From Monoplex corrugatus (Eukaryota > Mollusca > Gastropoda > Littorinimorpha > Ranellidae), in the NCBI GenBank assembly GCA_030674185.1, contig JAPXFY010000013.1, positions 50,700,567-50,764,566 on the forward strand: a stretch of DNA of 64,000 nucleotides. The letters run 5' to 3'. Below, one piece after another: positions 19,996 through 32,845 of this stretch. A program made the translations under genes and the position numbers. A model generated the notes under the pieces. The model was not told where the DNA came from. It saw only the letters and a list, made by a program, of their open reading frames with translations, and searched no databases. Numbering within the stretch: position 1 is the stretch's first letter; each line of letters starts with the position of its first letter.

Positions 19996-20794
19996 TTCAT
20001 AAAATGTATATTTCCGAGACACAGACACACACACCCCTCTCTCTGGTCGATGTGAAGCAGACAGGTGGGGGGAGGGGGGGAGGGTAGGCAGGCCTCTGCT
20101 GCCACAAATGCTTGACTTTCCCTGATAAGGATTTATGGACCAGGTTATTACCACCTAGAAAACCATGTGATCTATGGTCACAATTAGGGGTGAACTCTGA
20201 GATACCAGGTCTGCACTTACATTTTGAAAAACCTTGGTGTCATGCAATATGATGCGAAGGGTTACATGGTCATCGACATCAGACAAGACTGGCATTTGTA
20301 AATTGATGTATGACATCACCAGATGTGGCTTGACCTGGTAAATGGCAAACGAAAGAAGAAAAAATGACCATGGTTGTGTTGTAGAGACTCACATTGAAAT
20401 AAAATTATATCCTTTTTGTCTATCGTAATATCTGGGCTACAAACAGTATTGTGAAGAATAGCAACGTTGTGTGCAGCCATAAGCTATTTTTGCAACATCA
20501 AAAAGAAAGAAAGAAAGAAAAAGACACTATTGTGTTGAACACTGCTTTTGGTATTGTAAGATTTTTGGAGGGTCATATCGCTTTTTTAAGAAAAATGTGA
20601 ACATTGTTCATGGCTGTCACTGGATGTAGAACTGGTGTTGTTTGGAATAGATAAACATAAGAAAACAAATGAAGAGTTGACAAGATAAATGTATTTGTGA
20701 AACACTTTGTCTCCAGATGGAGAACGAATACAATGAGACCAAATTTACATCGTTTTTCAGTAAATTTAATGTTCTGCGTACGTGTAATATGAAC
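19996..20794. other. Stretch without recognised genes
   Basis: No coding exon is recognised. A short G-rich patch (GGGGGGAGGGGGGGAGGG) lies near 20067-20085. Confidence 0.5.
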
Positions 20795-20950
20795 ATGTTA
20801 ATGCACTAGCAGGTCTGCACACATGTTGACCTGAGAGATCAGAAAAACCTTCATCCTTTACCCACCAGGTGGCAGATACCCAGACAGGATTGAACCCAGA
20901 TATTCTGGTCAGTAGTTCATTGTGTAACCATCTTGCCACATTGACAGTTA
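20795..20950 (-). repeat. tRNA-derived SINE, family 2
   Basis: The minus strand reads GTGGCAAGATGGTTACACAA, CTGGGTTCAATCCTGTC (B box) and the body AAGGTTTTTCTGATCTCTCA with GTGCAGACCTGCTAGTGC. Confidence 0.75.
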
Positions 20951-20954
20951 CACT

Positions 20955-21262
20955 GTCGGCATTGGAATTTTATCTACCTATATGTTTTGTTTGTTTGTGT
21001 GGTTGTTGTGTTGGGACGGCATTGGTATTTTTATAGACCTATATTAGGGGCTATATCTCGGTATATGTTTTGTTTGTTTGTGTGGTTGTTGTGTTGGGAC
21101 GGCATTGGTGTTTTTATAGATCTATATTAGGGGCTGTATCTCAGTATATGTTTTGTTTGTTTGTGTGGTTGCTGTGTTGGGACGGCATTGATGTTTTTAT
21201 AGATCTATATTAGGGGCTATATCTCAGTATATGTTTTGTTTGTTTGTGTGGTTGTTGTGTTG
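20955..21262. repeat. 83-bp tandem repeat, about 3.6 copies
   Basis: TATGTTTTGTTTGTTTGTGT begins at about 20981, 21064, 21147 and 21230, a constant 83-bp step. Units include GGGACGGCATTG and TATATTAGGGGCT. Confidence 0.9.
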
Positions 21263-21897
21263 GGAAAGTGCAGTGGATTTACCATATGAAATTTGGGCTG
21301 GTCTTCCCAGGAAAGCGTTTCTCTGCAGTGAAGTGCCCACCTTTATTGTTTGTTTGTTTGTTTGTTTGTATTTGTATGTAGTTTTTGTATGTATGTGTTT
21401 GTTAATTTTTGTATGTATGTACATATTTCTGTTTACCAGTCAGAATGGATTTTGCTACTGAATTTTGCCAGGGCTAATGCCTTTGTTGCCATGGGATATT
21501 TGCACAGAGCATGTGTTACATTTTTCTTCTTCTTTTGTTCACCATGTGCATGGTCAGGCCACATCTGGCAATGAAGATGGCCATATTTTTCCAGTTCCTG
21601 AGGCCATGCAGTTTAATGGTCAGAGGATTCTGTAGTCAGCCGTAGCATGGCTGCACTTGATAGAGGGGACATCATTGCAATATGTGCATGCAGGACCTTG
21701 GTTTCTTGTGTAATCTAAAAGGTCGTCAACCCATCAAATTTGTAAGTGTCTTGAGATACTGAATTCAAAGTTGAGGGAGTGTTGGGAAACTTGCAGTTTA
21801 TGTTTAAATTCACAACATGTACAGCTAACTGAATAACAGCTAGAAACTTTGGCTGACCTGCAGAGATAGAAGGAGATAAGAATTTTATAGTGTATGT

Positions 21898-21941
<44 letters not shown>

Positions 21942-22200
21942 TCTGTGTACTGTGTAAATGTGTAGTTATGGGCTCATGGACTCATGTCTTTGTTATAAAA
22001 ACACAAAAAGGGCTCTAAATGAGCGTAGTATGTGTGTGTGTGTGCGTGCGTGTGTGTGTGTGTTTTCAGAGGCACAGATTGTATTATGAAATGGACGTAA
22101 AGTCATAAAGTCTAAGTAATGAAATATAGTGCATAAAATTGTATCCATAAATAAATATTGCCTCCATTTTTTTGCCTCTGCAACACACACATGTGTAAGC
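21263..22200. other. Stretch without recognised genes; (GT)n at 21899-21940
   Basis: No gene is supported. The stretch contains GTTT-rich sequence at 21350-21430 and GT runs at 21899-21940 and 22031-22062. Confidence 0.5.
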
Positions 22201-23025
<825 letters not shown>

Positions 23026-23106
23026 GATGTGTGTAAAGGAGGGGTGGTCAGGTAATAAAAGTGCCTGCCAGGAAAGCACCTGCTAGGAAAGCAATAAGAT
23101 CCCAGG

Positions 23107-24190
23107 GGCTCTTTCAGTATAAATAGTATCTCTGCCTTCTGGAAATTCTTTGCTAGAAATTTCCTCTTTTCTGTCACTCTCTTTGTTTCTGTCGTGCTCC
23201 TTTGCTTTCTGTCATTTCTTACCATCATTTTCTGCCTTGCTGGCCCATTCATCTGTATGTCTTCTATAAAGCTTCACATACTTTCTCTTAGGATTGATAT
23301 TTTGGTACATATATTTAGTGAATTTGTGGCTGTGAGGAGATGTGATGTGTGGAAACAATTTTGGGTGATTTGGGCCAGTTTTTACATATGTTTTGGTGTC
23401 CTTTGTTATGTTGATATTTGTATTTGTTTGTTTTTTTAAATCCCGTGGTGCCCCCCTGTTGGGTTGCCGGGGCTCTTTCAGTATAAATAGTATCCCCACC
23501 TTCTGGAAATTCTGTGCTAGAAATTTCCTCTTTTCTGTCACTCTCTTTGTTTCTGCCTTGTTGCCTTGCTTTCTGTCATTTCTACTTATTTTCTGCCTTA
23601 ATGGTCCATTCACCTGTATTTTTACGATAAAGTCTTACATGCCTTTTCTTCCGATTGATAATTGGGTACATGTATTAAGTGCATTTTTGGCTCTAAGGAA
23701 GTGAGATATGCAGAAGCAATTTTAGGTAATTTTATGCCTGTTTTTATATATGTTTTGGTGTCCTTATGTATGCTTATATTTGTATTCAGGTGTGTTTTTA
23801 AAATCTCCCCTGTGCGATAAATCGGACGGAATGGTCCTACACCAGGGGCATGTCCTTAGATTATGTGCGTGAATGCATTGATATGTGTACTTAATTTTCT
23901 TTTCTTTTTTTTTTTTTTCCTGTTGAAGATTTGTGTGTTTTGAAGCGGTTATAGCCCTGATATGGCTCTGCGCAGTCGGCTGGGCTTTAAACAACAATAA
24001 AAGAAAGAAATCCAGTGGTGATAAATTGGACCGAGTGGTCAGCACCAGGGATGTGTCCTTTTATTGTATGCGGGAATGCATTGATACACGTACTTGGTTT
24101 TCTCTTCCAGGTTTTTTTTTCTCCAATAAGATATGGTGTACTTTTTGAGATGGTTATAGCCCTGATATGCCTCACGGCTTTAAACAGTAA
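23107..24190 (+). repeat. Interspersed repeat X, tandem copies
   Basis: The left module (CTTTCAGTATAAATAGTATC, CTAGAAATTTCCTCTTTTCT) occurs at 23107 and 23468. The right module, ending ATGGCTCTGCGCAGTCGGCT then GGGCTTTAAACAACAATAA, occurs near 23810-24000 and again, diverged, at 24010-24190. Another full copy at 43052-46190 is split by an RTE insertion. A shorter related tail is at 38095-38140. The element is non-coding and possibly SINE-like; no tRNA head was found. Confidence 0.75.
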
Positions 24191-24776
24191 TAACATTAAC
24201 AATAGCAAGGTCCCAGGTTCTGCTCTCTGTATATGGAATTTTTAAAAAATTTATGAATCAGAACACATGTATACATTCTGGTATCATGGAACAGAATGCT
24301 TTTTGAATAATCAGTATTTAGAAACACAGTTAAACATATGCATAAACAAAGCGTCAAATTAAGCATGAACATATCATACGTGCATGCAAACTTCACTCAT
24401 GCACGGAATTTCTCACATGTGGAGTTATCAACACAAACGATATTTCACAGCAAAAAAACTTATTGTATCCTTTGTTGGAAAAGGTAACAGAACTCATCTA
24501 ATGTGACAGGGATAAACCACAACATTACCTTTGTTGAATGGCTTTCACCCACTGTGTGATAAAACAGTGTGTCATGGTAAACTGCAAAATCCTGACATGA
24601 TAAGACAGGGAAGGAATTAAAATGGCATGAACATGTCCAGAGTGCCACCTGCTTCAGGAGGCTGGAAGTAGAAGCTGGAAAGACACAGCCCCTCACTGAA
24701 CAGCAACAAATAACAAGGTCTGGAACAGCAGCCTTTTCCTAAAACATTCCTGTGAAAAAAATTGCTTCACATTGAA

Positions 24777-24778
<2 letters not shown>
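24191..24778. other. Stretch without recognised genes
   Basis: Nothing supportable is seen. The minus-strand open frame at 24460-24696 has no domain. Confidence 0.5.
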
Positions 24779-24846
<68 letters not shown>

Positions 24847-24960
24847 GTGTGTGTGACTGGAAAAATGACTGAACAAGATTTTCTCAGCTCTTTATGGGTG
24901 GATCTTTAGTATTCTTTACCCATTTTTGGTCAAAAGTGTAAACTGCTTAAAGGATTGCAA
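24779..24960. repeat. (GT)n tract plus inverted copy of the 19866 repeat
   Basis: A GT run (24779-24855) is followed by ATTTTCTCAGCTCTTTATGG and GTGGATCTTTA, the reverse complement of the block near 19960. Confidence 0.8.
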
Positions 24961-25278
24961 ACATATCAATTTGGACAACAAGATTTCAAAGCCAAGTCAC
25001 ACACACCAGAAGAAAAGTGCCTGAAATCAGCTTTTTTTAAGGAAGTTGTGAGCAGCACTTTCCCAGGAACTTCTGACAATGTTTGATTTTGTTTCCACTG
25101 ATAGTGTTTTGCTTGTTTTTCTCTGTGTTTCATTGTGTTTACTTAAAGATGTGTTGGAAAAGATGTAGAATCCCTGGTCTTCAAGAGAGAAACATATTGT
25201 GTACGTTTTCTTAGATTGGGTACCCCCTCACACATGCACTTATGTGTGTATGTGTTTTTTTTGTTTTTTTTGTTTTGT

Positions 25279-25283
<5 letters not shown>
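24961..25283. other. Stretch without recognised genes
   Basis: No exon, domain or repeat family is recognised. Confidence 0.5.
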
Positions 25284-25316
<33 letters not shown>

Positions 25317-25319
25317 TGT

Positions 25320-25381
<62 letters not shown>
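25284..25381. repeat. (GT)n(GA)n compound microsatellite
   Basis: A GT run passes into a short GA run ending at about 25381. Confidence 0.95.
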
Positions 25382-26060
25382 GGATGACTATGTGTTTGCT
25401 TAGAATATCTCAATTTGCCTGTAATCCACTTGTAATCATTATTCACACAACAAGCTTATGTGAATAGATGTTTGTCACAGACTCAGGACCAGAGATTTTT
25501 TAAGTGTGGCCTGGATGTTTTGTGCTCTGATTTAAAGTTTGTCTCCATCCTCTTTAAACACGTTATACTCATGGATAGTTTTCTCACACGTGCATGCTGC
25601 GAGTGTTAGCAGTGCTTCTGTTAGTTTTCATCTCATTGTCGTTGCCACCAGGCCTTAGTTCTTCAATACAGTCATTCACAGCCGTCTCTAAGGCCTACTT
25701 GGAAGCATCCAGCAGTATATGAAACACTTTTTAATTATATGTAACTGTGTTGAGATATTGAATTCAGAGTTGAGTAGACGTAAGTTTACATTAAGCATTA
25801 AGTTACTGTGAAAGAAGTATAAAGTTTTAAAGTGAAAGTAAAAAGCAGTGTTCTTCCAGCATTTGGTCAATTGATGAAAGGAAACCTTTATTCCTTCTTT
25901 GCTCACCAGTGACATATACTCCTAATCATAATTTAAGGGCCACTTCTTCCTTCCTCTCTAATTTTAAGTTGAAATAATTGACAATGTTTAGAATTGATTC
26001 TATGTTTTATTTCATCATTTCCAACCTGTTTTGGAAAAAGAAATTAGCACAATGACCCAT
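25382..26060. other. Stretch without recognised genes
   Basis: AT-rich sequence with nothing recognised. Confidence 0.5.
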
Positions 26061-26139
26061 TAGTGAACAGCACATGCATTTAAAGGAACATCCCCCCCTT
26101 TTCAAAAAACAGAAAGTGTCAGATTTGGCCAATCTGTTT

Positions 26140-27168
26140 TCAATATCGCGTGTGTCCGCCCCGAGCCTGGATGCATGCTTCACAGCGCCGATGCATCGAC
26201 CCCACAAGGGTACGGAGTGTGTCCTGAGGGATGGCCGCCCACTCGATCTGCAGGATGTCGACCAGCCTGGCCAGGGTGCCCGGGTGGGGGGTGGTTGTCC
26301 CTGATGCGCCTCCCGAGCACATCCCAGAGGTGTTCAATTGGGTTCAGATCAGGTGAGCACGCTGGCCAGGCCATACGGACGACTTCATGCTGCTCCAGGA
26401 AGTCGGTCACAAGGCGTGCTCGATGCGCAGGTGCATTGTCGTCCTGGAAGATGGCGCCTTGACCAAGGTCCACAAGCACAGGCAGTGCCACGGCCGCCAG
26501 AACCTCGTCCCGGTACCGGACCCCGTTCAGGATGCCGTCAATGGGGAGCAGGGGGTCCGGGTACCACGGCTCATGCCACCCCACACCATCACCGACCCGC
26601 CGCCGTACCGGTTATGCTCTTGGACAGTGGCGTCAGCGAACCTCTCCCCTTGACGTCGCCACACCCGAGCCCGGCCATCGTTAAAGGTCAGGGTGAACCT
26701 GGACTCATCCGAAAACAAGACCCGGGCCCACTGTTGCCTTGTCCAGGTCACGTGCTCCCTGGCCCAGGTCATGCGGCGCACTCTGTTGACCGGTGACAGC
26801 ACGGGTCGGACGGCCGGTCTCCGTGACCTCAAGTTTGCCTCATGTAGCCGTCTTCTCACCGTGCTGCAGCTGATGTTAGCACCTGTTGCGTCCCTCAGCT
26901 GACCCCTCAAGGTCACCGCAGTGGATGCCCTTTCCCTCAGGACGGAGAGGGCAAGGTAGCGGTCTTGCTGTCTTGTCGTTACTCTGGGTCGACCCGTGTG
27001 ACGCCTTTCCTGGACTGCTCCAGTCTCATTGAAGCGCTCCAGCAGTCTCTGGATTGTGGAATGCGACACTTCAAGTCGTCTAGCAACTTCCCGCTGCGCT
27101 AGGCCTTCATCAAGCAGAGCGAGGGCTCTCCCCCGCTGCTCATCCGTCATCCGTCGTCTTGCAAGCAT
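26140..27168 (-). pseudogene. Tc1/mariner (DD34E) transposase, frameshifted
   Basis: The minus strand encodes a Tc1-family DNA transposase. The N-terminal 110 residues contain two helix-turn-helix units separated by a GRPR linker (HTGRPRV near residue 60). The catalytic core has FSDESRF (D154), FQDDNAPAHRA (second D) and SPDLNPIEHLWD (E). The spacing between the second D and the E is 34 residues. The frame is broken twice: near 26560, where the protein moves to another frame after WGGMSRG, and near 26300 in a C-rich run before the C-terminal helix (LARLVDILQIEW). The last residues, ending at about 26140, fit the family end. The copy is therefore inactive. GC-rich coding sequence in AT-rich surroundings suggests a fairly recent arrival. 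Terminal inverted repeats were not located by eye. Confidence 0.9.
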
Positions 27169-27676
27169 GGTTAAAACGAACCAAGAACGGGTCCTTTTTA
27201 TCCTCGTCTGCGGGCAACTTTGGCTGGAGTAGTGTTCAAAAAGGGCTTGCCTTGCACGTGCAAAGCGAATTTTGTCGCTACCTTGCCTGCGTCGTCAGAG
27301 AGACCCTGCTGAAGATTCGACAATTTCGTGTGGAAATTGTCTTCCTTGGGCCGCCCATTGCAAATCGGCAAATCCCCAAACACGTGCCAAAAGGAAACTG
27401 CAATGTTGTCTGAGCTCTTATCCATTCAGTTATGGCAACGAATTGGAGAAAAGAGTAAGAGAAAATAGGTTATTTCTCCTTTCAAATATTGACTCAAAAA
27501 CGTTCCTGGCCCTTCAATAATGACGTGTAGTATATCATGTTTCTATTTGAAATGTTACTATAATCATTTGTGAATGAGAGTGTAGTGCATTCATTGATGA
27601 ACGTTTGTTTAAACAGGCAGTGTCTGCCTGTACTACTAAATGACATGACGTGTATGTTATGTTTTGACTAAATGAA

Positions 27677-27733
<57 letters not shown>

Positions 27734-28345
27734 TTATGTTTAAAGGTGTTTTTTTTCAGTGGGAGAAATTGAGGCTTGGCATGCTTCATCCTCAAGAGGT
27801 CAGGTCTTGGATCAACGACAGTGAGACGAGCTGGGCAGTGTTTGCACCTTGGACTTCGTGTGCCTGTCGATAGTGACAGCACTGTCTTCTGCTTTTTGAG
27901 ACAAGCTGGGTCCTTGCTCCTTGGTCACAAGGAAAGTCAAGGGGCTGATCTATGGCAGTGTCTTATTGTTGTTGTCGTTGTCTGCATACTGCCGCTGCTT
28001 CATATTCATGTTATTTAGCACTTCAGGGCAATGCTGTTGCCTCTGCAGTATTGTCGTCGGCTTTGCATTGCCATAGTCACCTCCACATTCTTGTCATCTT
28101 CAGAATCGTATTGTTCATAAGAACAGTAAACAAATAACTGGAGTGATTAATCGTCTGATATAAGACATTGTGTTACATCCTTAGTATAAAGATATGTACA
28201 GTAACTGCTTAGCTTAAGAATTAACTTTAAGACCACTGGTTAATTTGAGGACTCTGGGTTGGCGTTTGTCTTTTAATGTTGAATAAATGCGTGAATTGTG
28301 TGGCCCAATCCATTAGTTATGTCGTGTAAGGGTGCTTGAGAAAGT
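27169..28345. other. Tc1 flank and stretch without recognised genes
   Basis: The sequence up to about 27420 keeps the GC-rich character of the Tc1 element and may be its 5' region. A (GT)n tract lies at 27681-27731. No exon is recognised downstream of it. Confidence 0.5.
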
Positions 28346-28364
28346 GGATGAGAGAGAGAGAGCG

Positions 28365-28395
<31 letters not shown>

Positions 28396-28445
28396 GCGAG
28401 AGAGAAAGAGAGAGAGAGAAAGAAAGAGAGAGAGAGAAAGAAAGA

Positions 28446-28484
<39 letters not shown>

Positions 28485-28486
28485 CC
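28346..28486. repeat. (GA)n microsatellite
   Basis: GAGA with AAAGA and GCGA interruptions runs for about 140 bp. Open frames on both strands are artefacts. Confidence 0.95.
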
Positions 28487-28569
28487 AAGAGCTACATTCA
28501 TCACGTTACTTTATTTCTACATGACCGGTGCGTGACCGTGTTAAAAGACGTAACCTACTACATTGTAAT

Positions 28570-28853
28570 GTATATGAGCACGCACGAACACACGCACGCA
28601 CGCACGCACGCACGCACACACAACACACACACACACACACACACACACACCACACACAGCTTCTGTAGGTCTAATCTGTATGGGTAATTTACACAATCAC
28701 ATGCAAAAGTATACATATGCATGCTCACACGCACATACACACACATACATACATACACACACACTGTTTAGGTAATTCATACAAGCACATGCAAAAGTGT
28801 GCACATGGCATGCATGCACGCACACACACAACGCACACATACGCTCTCACTCT

Positions 28854-28909
<56 letters not shown>

Positions 28910-29029
28910 GCACACGCTCAAACACACACTCACTCACGCAGACACACATGCAAACAAGCACACACACAAACGTTTGCATAAGCTTAGTTTATATGGGAAA
29001 TTCACACCAATACATGCGAACGTATGCAC

Positions 29030-29097
<68 letters not shown>

Positions 29098-29124
29098 CAC
29101 TCAAACACGTATGTATGCACACAC

Positions 29125-29186
<62 letters not shown>

Positions 29187-29285
29187 ACACTCACACTTAC
29201 GTTCACATACACTTGCATAGGGCTAATTTGTATGGGAAATTCACACAAGCACATGCATACGTACACACAGACTCACACAAACAGT

Positions 29286-29332
<47 letters not shown>

Positions 29333-29362
29333 GCACACACGCACGCACGCACGCACACACAC
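28570..29362. repeat. Composite array: about 50-bp spacer alternating with CA or CT runs
   Basis: A block approximating GCATAGGGCTAATTTGTATG then GGAAATTCACACAAGCACAT recurs near 28660, 28765, 28975 and 29210. It is separated by (CA)n, (CT)n or mixed runs. The design matches the 5544-6420 array, but the spacer is unrelated. Confidence 0.8.
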
Positions 29363-29589
29363 CACCTCTGGTCAATATGAAATATGAAACATTTCCCTAA
29401 ACAAACAAAAAATTGTGGGGAGTGGGTGGCTGTTGAAGAAGACGTTCATGATTCATAAAGGATAACAGAGCCATAACCATCAAAATGGTTTAATACGCTT
29501 ACAGTCAAGCATTAGATTTATGATTGTATAATATTTAATAATTTAGTCTGAATAATCGTCAAGTGGATAGCAAGTGAGGCTTCCAACTA

Positions 29590-29668
29590 TGAGCTCTATT
29601 CTGCATGGGTATTGTCTGATGGGTAAAGGGTGGAGAGTTTTCTGATCTGCCGAATCCACGTGTACGTA
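29590..29668 (+). repeat. SINE family 2 body fragment
   Basis: GGGTAAAGGGTGGAGAGTTT and TCTGATCTGCCGAATCCACG match the body of the SINEs near 9340 and 20850. It runs directly into the 56-bp satellite. Confidence 0.7.
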
Positions 29669-31290
29669 CCAACTAGTGCCTTATCCTGCTTTGTGTGTAT
29701 ACACGCCCAGAACATCATTGCATACCTGCTAGTGCCTTAACCTGCTTTGTGTGTATACACGCCCAGAACATCATTGCATACCTGCTAGTGCCTTAACCTG
29801 CATTGTGTGTATACACGCCCAGAACATCATTGCATACCTGCTAGTGCCTTAACCTGCTTTGTGTGTATACACGCCCAGAACATCATTGCATACCTGCTAG
29901 TGCCTTAACCTGCTTTGTGTGTATACACGCCCAGAACATCATTGCATACCTGCTAGTGCCTTAACCTGCATTGTGTGTATACACGCCCAGAACATCATTG
30001 CATACCTGCTAGTGCCTTAACCTGCTTTGTGTGTATACACGCCCAGAACATCATTGCATACCTGCTAGTGCCTTATCCTGCTTTGTGTGTATACACGCCC
30101 AGAACATCATTGCATACCTGCTAGTGCCTTATCCTGCTTTGTGTGTATACACGCCCAGAACATCATTGCATACCTGCTAGTGCCTTAACCTGCATTGTGT
30201 GTATACACACCCAGAACATCATTGCATACCTGCTAGTGCCTTAACCTGCTTTGTGTGTATACACGCCCAGAACATCATTGCATACCTGCTAGTGACTTAA
30301 CCTGCTTTGTGTGCATACACGCCCAGAACATCATTGCATACCTGCTAGTGCCTTATCCTGCTTGTGTGTATACACGCCCAGAACATCATTGCATACCTGC
30401 TAGTGCCTTAACCTGCATTGTGTGTATACACACCCAGAACATCATTGCATACCTGCTAGTGCCTTAACCTGCTTTGTGTGTATACACGCCCAGAACATCA
30501 TTGCATACCTGCTAGTGCCTTATCCTGCTTTGTGTGTATACACGCCCAGAACATCATTGCATACCTGCTAGTGCCTTAACCTGCTTTGTGTGTATACACA
30601 CCCAGAACATCATTGCATACCTGCTAGTGCCTTATCCTGCTTTGTGTGTATACACGCCCCGAACATCATTGCATACCTGCTAGTGCCTTATCCTGCTTTG
30701 TGTGTATACACGCCCCGAACATCATTGCATACCTGCTAGTGCCTTATCCTGCTTTGTGTGTATACACGCCCCGAACATCATTGCATACCTGCTAGTGCCT
30801 TATCCTGCTTTGTGTGTATACACGCCCAGAACATCATTGCATACCTGCTAGTGCCTTATCCTGCTTTGTGTGTATACACGCCCAGAACATCATTGCATAC
30901 CTGCTAGTGCCTTAACCTGCTTTGTGTGTATACACACCCAGAACATCATTGCATACCTGCTAGTGCCTTATCCTGCTTTGTGTGTATACACGCCCGAACA
31001 TCATTGCATACCTGCTAGTGACTTAAATTCTGTGTGTATGCACACGCTGAACTTTGCATACCTTGGTGCCTTAAGCTTGCTTTGTGTGCATACACACGCT
31101 GAACTTTGCATACCTACTAGCGCTTTAACATGCTTTGTGTGCATACACACGCTGAACATCATTGCAGACTTGCCAGTGCCTTAACATGCTTTGTGTGTAT
31201 ACACACGCTGAGCATCATTGCAGACTTGCTAGTTCTTTAACCCCCTTTGTGTATAAACCACAGAACGTCATTGCAGACTTGCTAGTACCT
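29669..31290. repeat. 56-bp satellite array, about 28 units
   Basis: The unit GCATACCTGCTAGTGCCTTA, ACCTGCTTTGTGTGTATACA, CGCCCAGAACATCATT repeats at a constant 56 bp from 29720 to about 31010. It then decays through diverged units to about 31290. Variants at fixed sites (CTTATC/CTTAAC, CACGCCC/CACACCC, CCCAG/CCCCG) recur, giving a higher-order pattern. Open frames across it are artefacts. Confidence 0.95.
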
Positions 31291-31593
31291 AATCGTGGCT
31301 TAAAGGCTTGAGTAGCCTTTTGTCTGCTGCAGCATGTGCTGTGTTTATTTGTTACGTTCCGTGATTTGCATCGACCAGATTATTTTTGTAATAACATACT
31401 TATTGCAAGTCACGAGTTGTTACGAGCATATGTTGTTAAATACTATCGATTGCGCGCGCGCGAGAGAGAGAGAGAGAGAGTTGTAAACTTGTGTGTTCCA
31501 GCATACAAATTGCCAGCATAGGCGTTTGGCTTCTAAAGTTCGTGCCGGTACCATCTGTTACTGGGATCATTTTGTCACTAAACACTGTGCCCA
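31291..31593. other. Short stretch without genes
   Basis: It contains a CGCGCG(AG)n patch near 31451-31479 and nothing else recognised. Confidence 0.5.
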
Positions 31594-32660
31594 CATGGTG
31601 TAGTGGTTAAAGGCACCTACCGAGAATGCCATAGGTCTCACCTTCGGTTCACAGACGGGATCATTCCTTACCTCACAGACGGGATCATTCCTTACCTCAC
31701 AGACGGGATCATTCCTTACCTTACCTCACAGACGGGATCATTCCTTACCTCACAGACGGATCATTCCTTACCTCACAGACGGGATCATTCCTTGCCTCAT
31801 CCCTAACCAACTCTGGACCTTCCTTCTGTTCACAGACGGGATCATTCCTTGCATCACCCCTACCCCACTCTGGACCTTCTTTCTGTTCACAGACGGGATC
31901 ATTCCTTGCATCACCCCTACCCCACTCTGGACCTTCTTTCTGTTCACAGACGGGATCATTCCTTGCCTCATCCCTACCCAACTCTGGACCTTCCTTCTGT
32001 TCACAGACGGGATCATTCCTTGCCTCATCCCTACCCAACTCTGGACCTTCTTTCTGTTCACAGACGGGATCATTCCTTGCCTCATCCCTACCCAACTCTG
32101 GACCTTCTTTCTGTTCACAGACGGGATCATTCCTTGTCTCATCCCTACCCAACTCTGGACCTTCTTTCTGTTCACAGACGGGATCATTCCTTGCCTCATC
32201 CCTACCCAACTCTGGACCTTCTTTCTGTTCACAGACGGGATCATTCCTTGCCTCATCCCTACCCAACTCTGGACCTTCTTTCTGTTCACAGACGGGATCA
32301 TTCCTTGCCTCATCCCTACCCAACTCTGGACCTTCTTTCTGTTCACAGACGGGATCATTCCTTGCCTCATCCCTACCCAACTCTGGACCTTCTTTCTGTT
32401 CACAGACGGGATCATTCCTTGCCTCATCCCTACCCAACTCTGGACCTTCTTTCTGTTCACAGACGGGATCATTCCTTGCATCACCCCTACCCCCACTCTG
32501 GACCTTCCTTCTGTTCACAGACGTGATCATTCTTTGCCTCACCCCTACTCCAACTCTGGACTTTGAGTGCAGGTCAGGGTACTAGTCTTTCAGGAGAGAC
32601 AATGAATTGAGGTCCTGTGTGCAGCCTGCATATAGCGTACTTAAAAGAAACCATGGCATT
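31594..32660 (+). repeat. 57-bp tandem array embedded in a tRNA-derived SINE
   Basis: A tRNA-like head (GGTGTAGTGGTTAAAGGCAC; CTTCGGTTCACAGACGG) is followed by short 17-22 bp steps. About 13 units of 57 bp then follow (GACGGGATCATTCCTTGCCT, CATCCCTACCCAACTCTGGA, CCTTCTTTCTGTTCACA) to about 32560. After the array, a SINE-like body resumes (GAGAGACAATGAATTGAGGT, CTGTGTGCAGCCTGCATA). Because 57 is divisible by three, long open frames exist on both strands. They encode a 19-residue repeat and are not considered genes. Confidence 0.9.
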
Positions 32661-32845
32661 GAAGGAGTTGTCGTCCTTATCAACAGTGTGTCCTCAAATC
32701 CCATATTGTATATCGACAAAAATGTGCAGACAGAATAAAAGACATTACAAAAAGGGGGAAAGGGGGACTTTATTTCGTCACAGTGAATTTATTTAAGAAG
32801 AAGGAAATAAATATACACAGGTAAAGATATAAAATAACTCATTTT

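Noticed and set aside
26060..27530. Terminal inverted repeats of the Tc1/mariner element
   Set aside because: Candidate ends near 26090 and 27520 were compared by eye and no convincing inverted match was found.
29669..32560. CRISPR array
   Set aside because: Units are directly adjacent without unique spacers, in an animal genome context.
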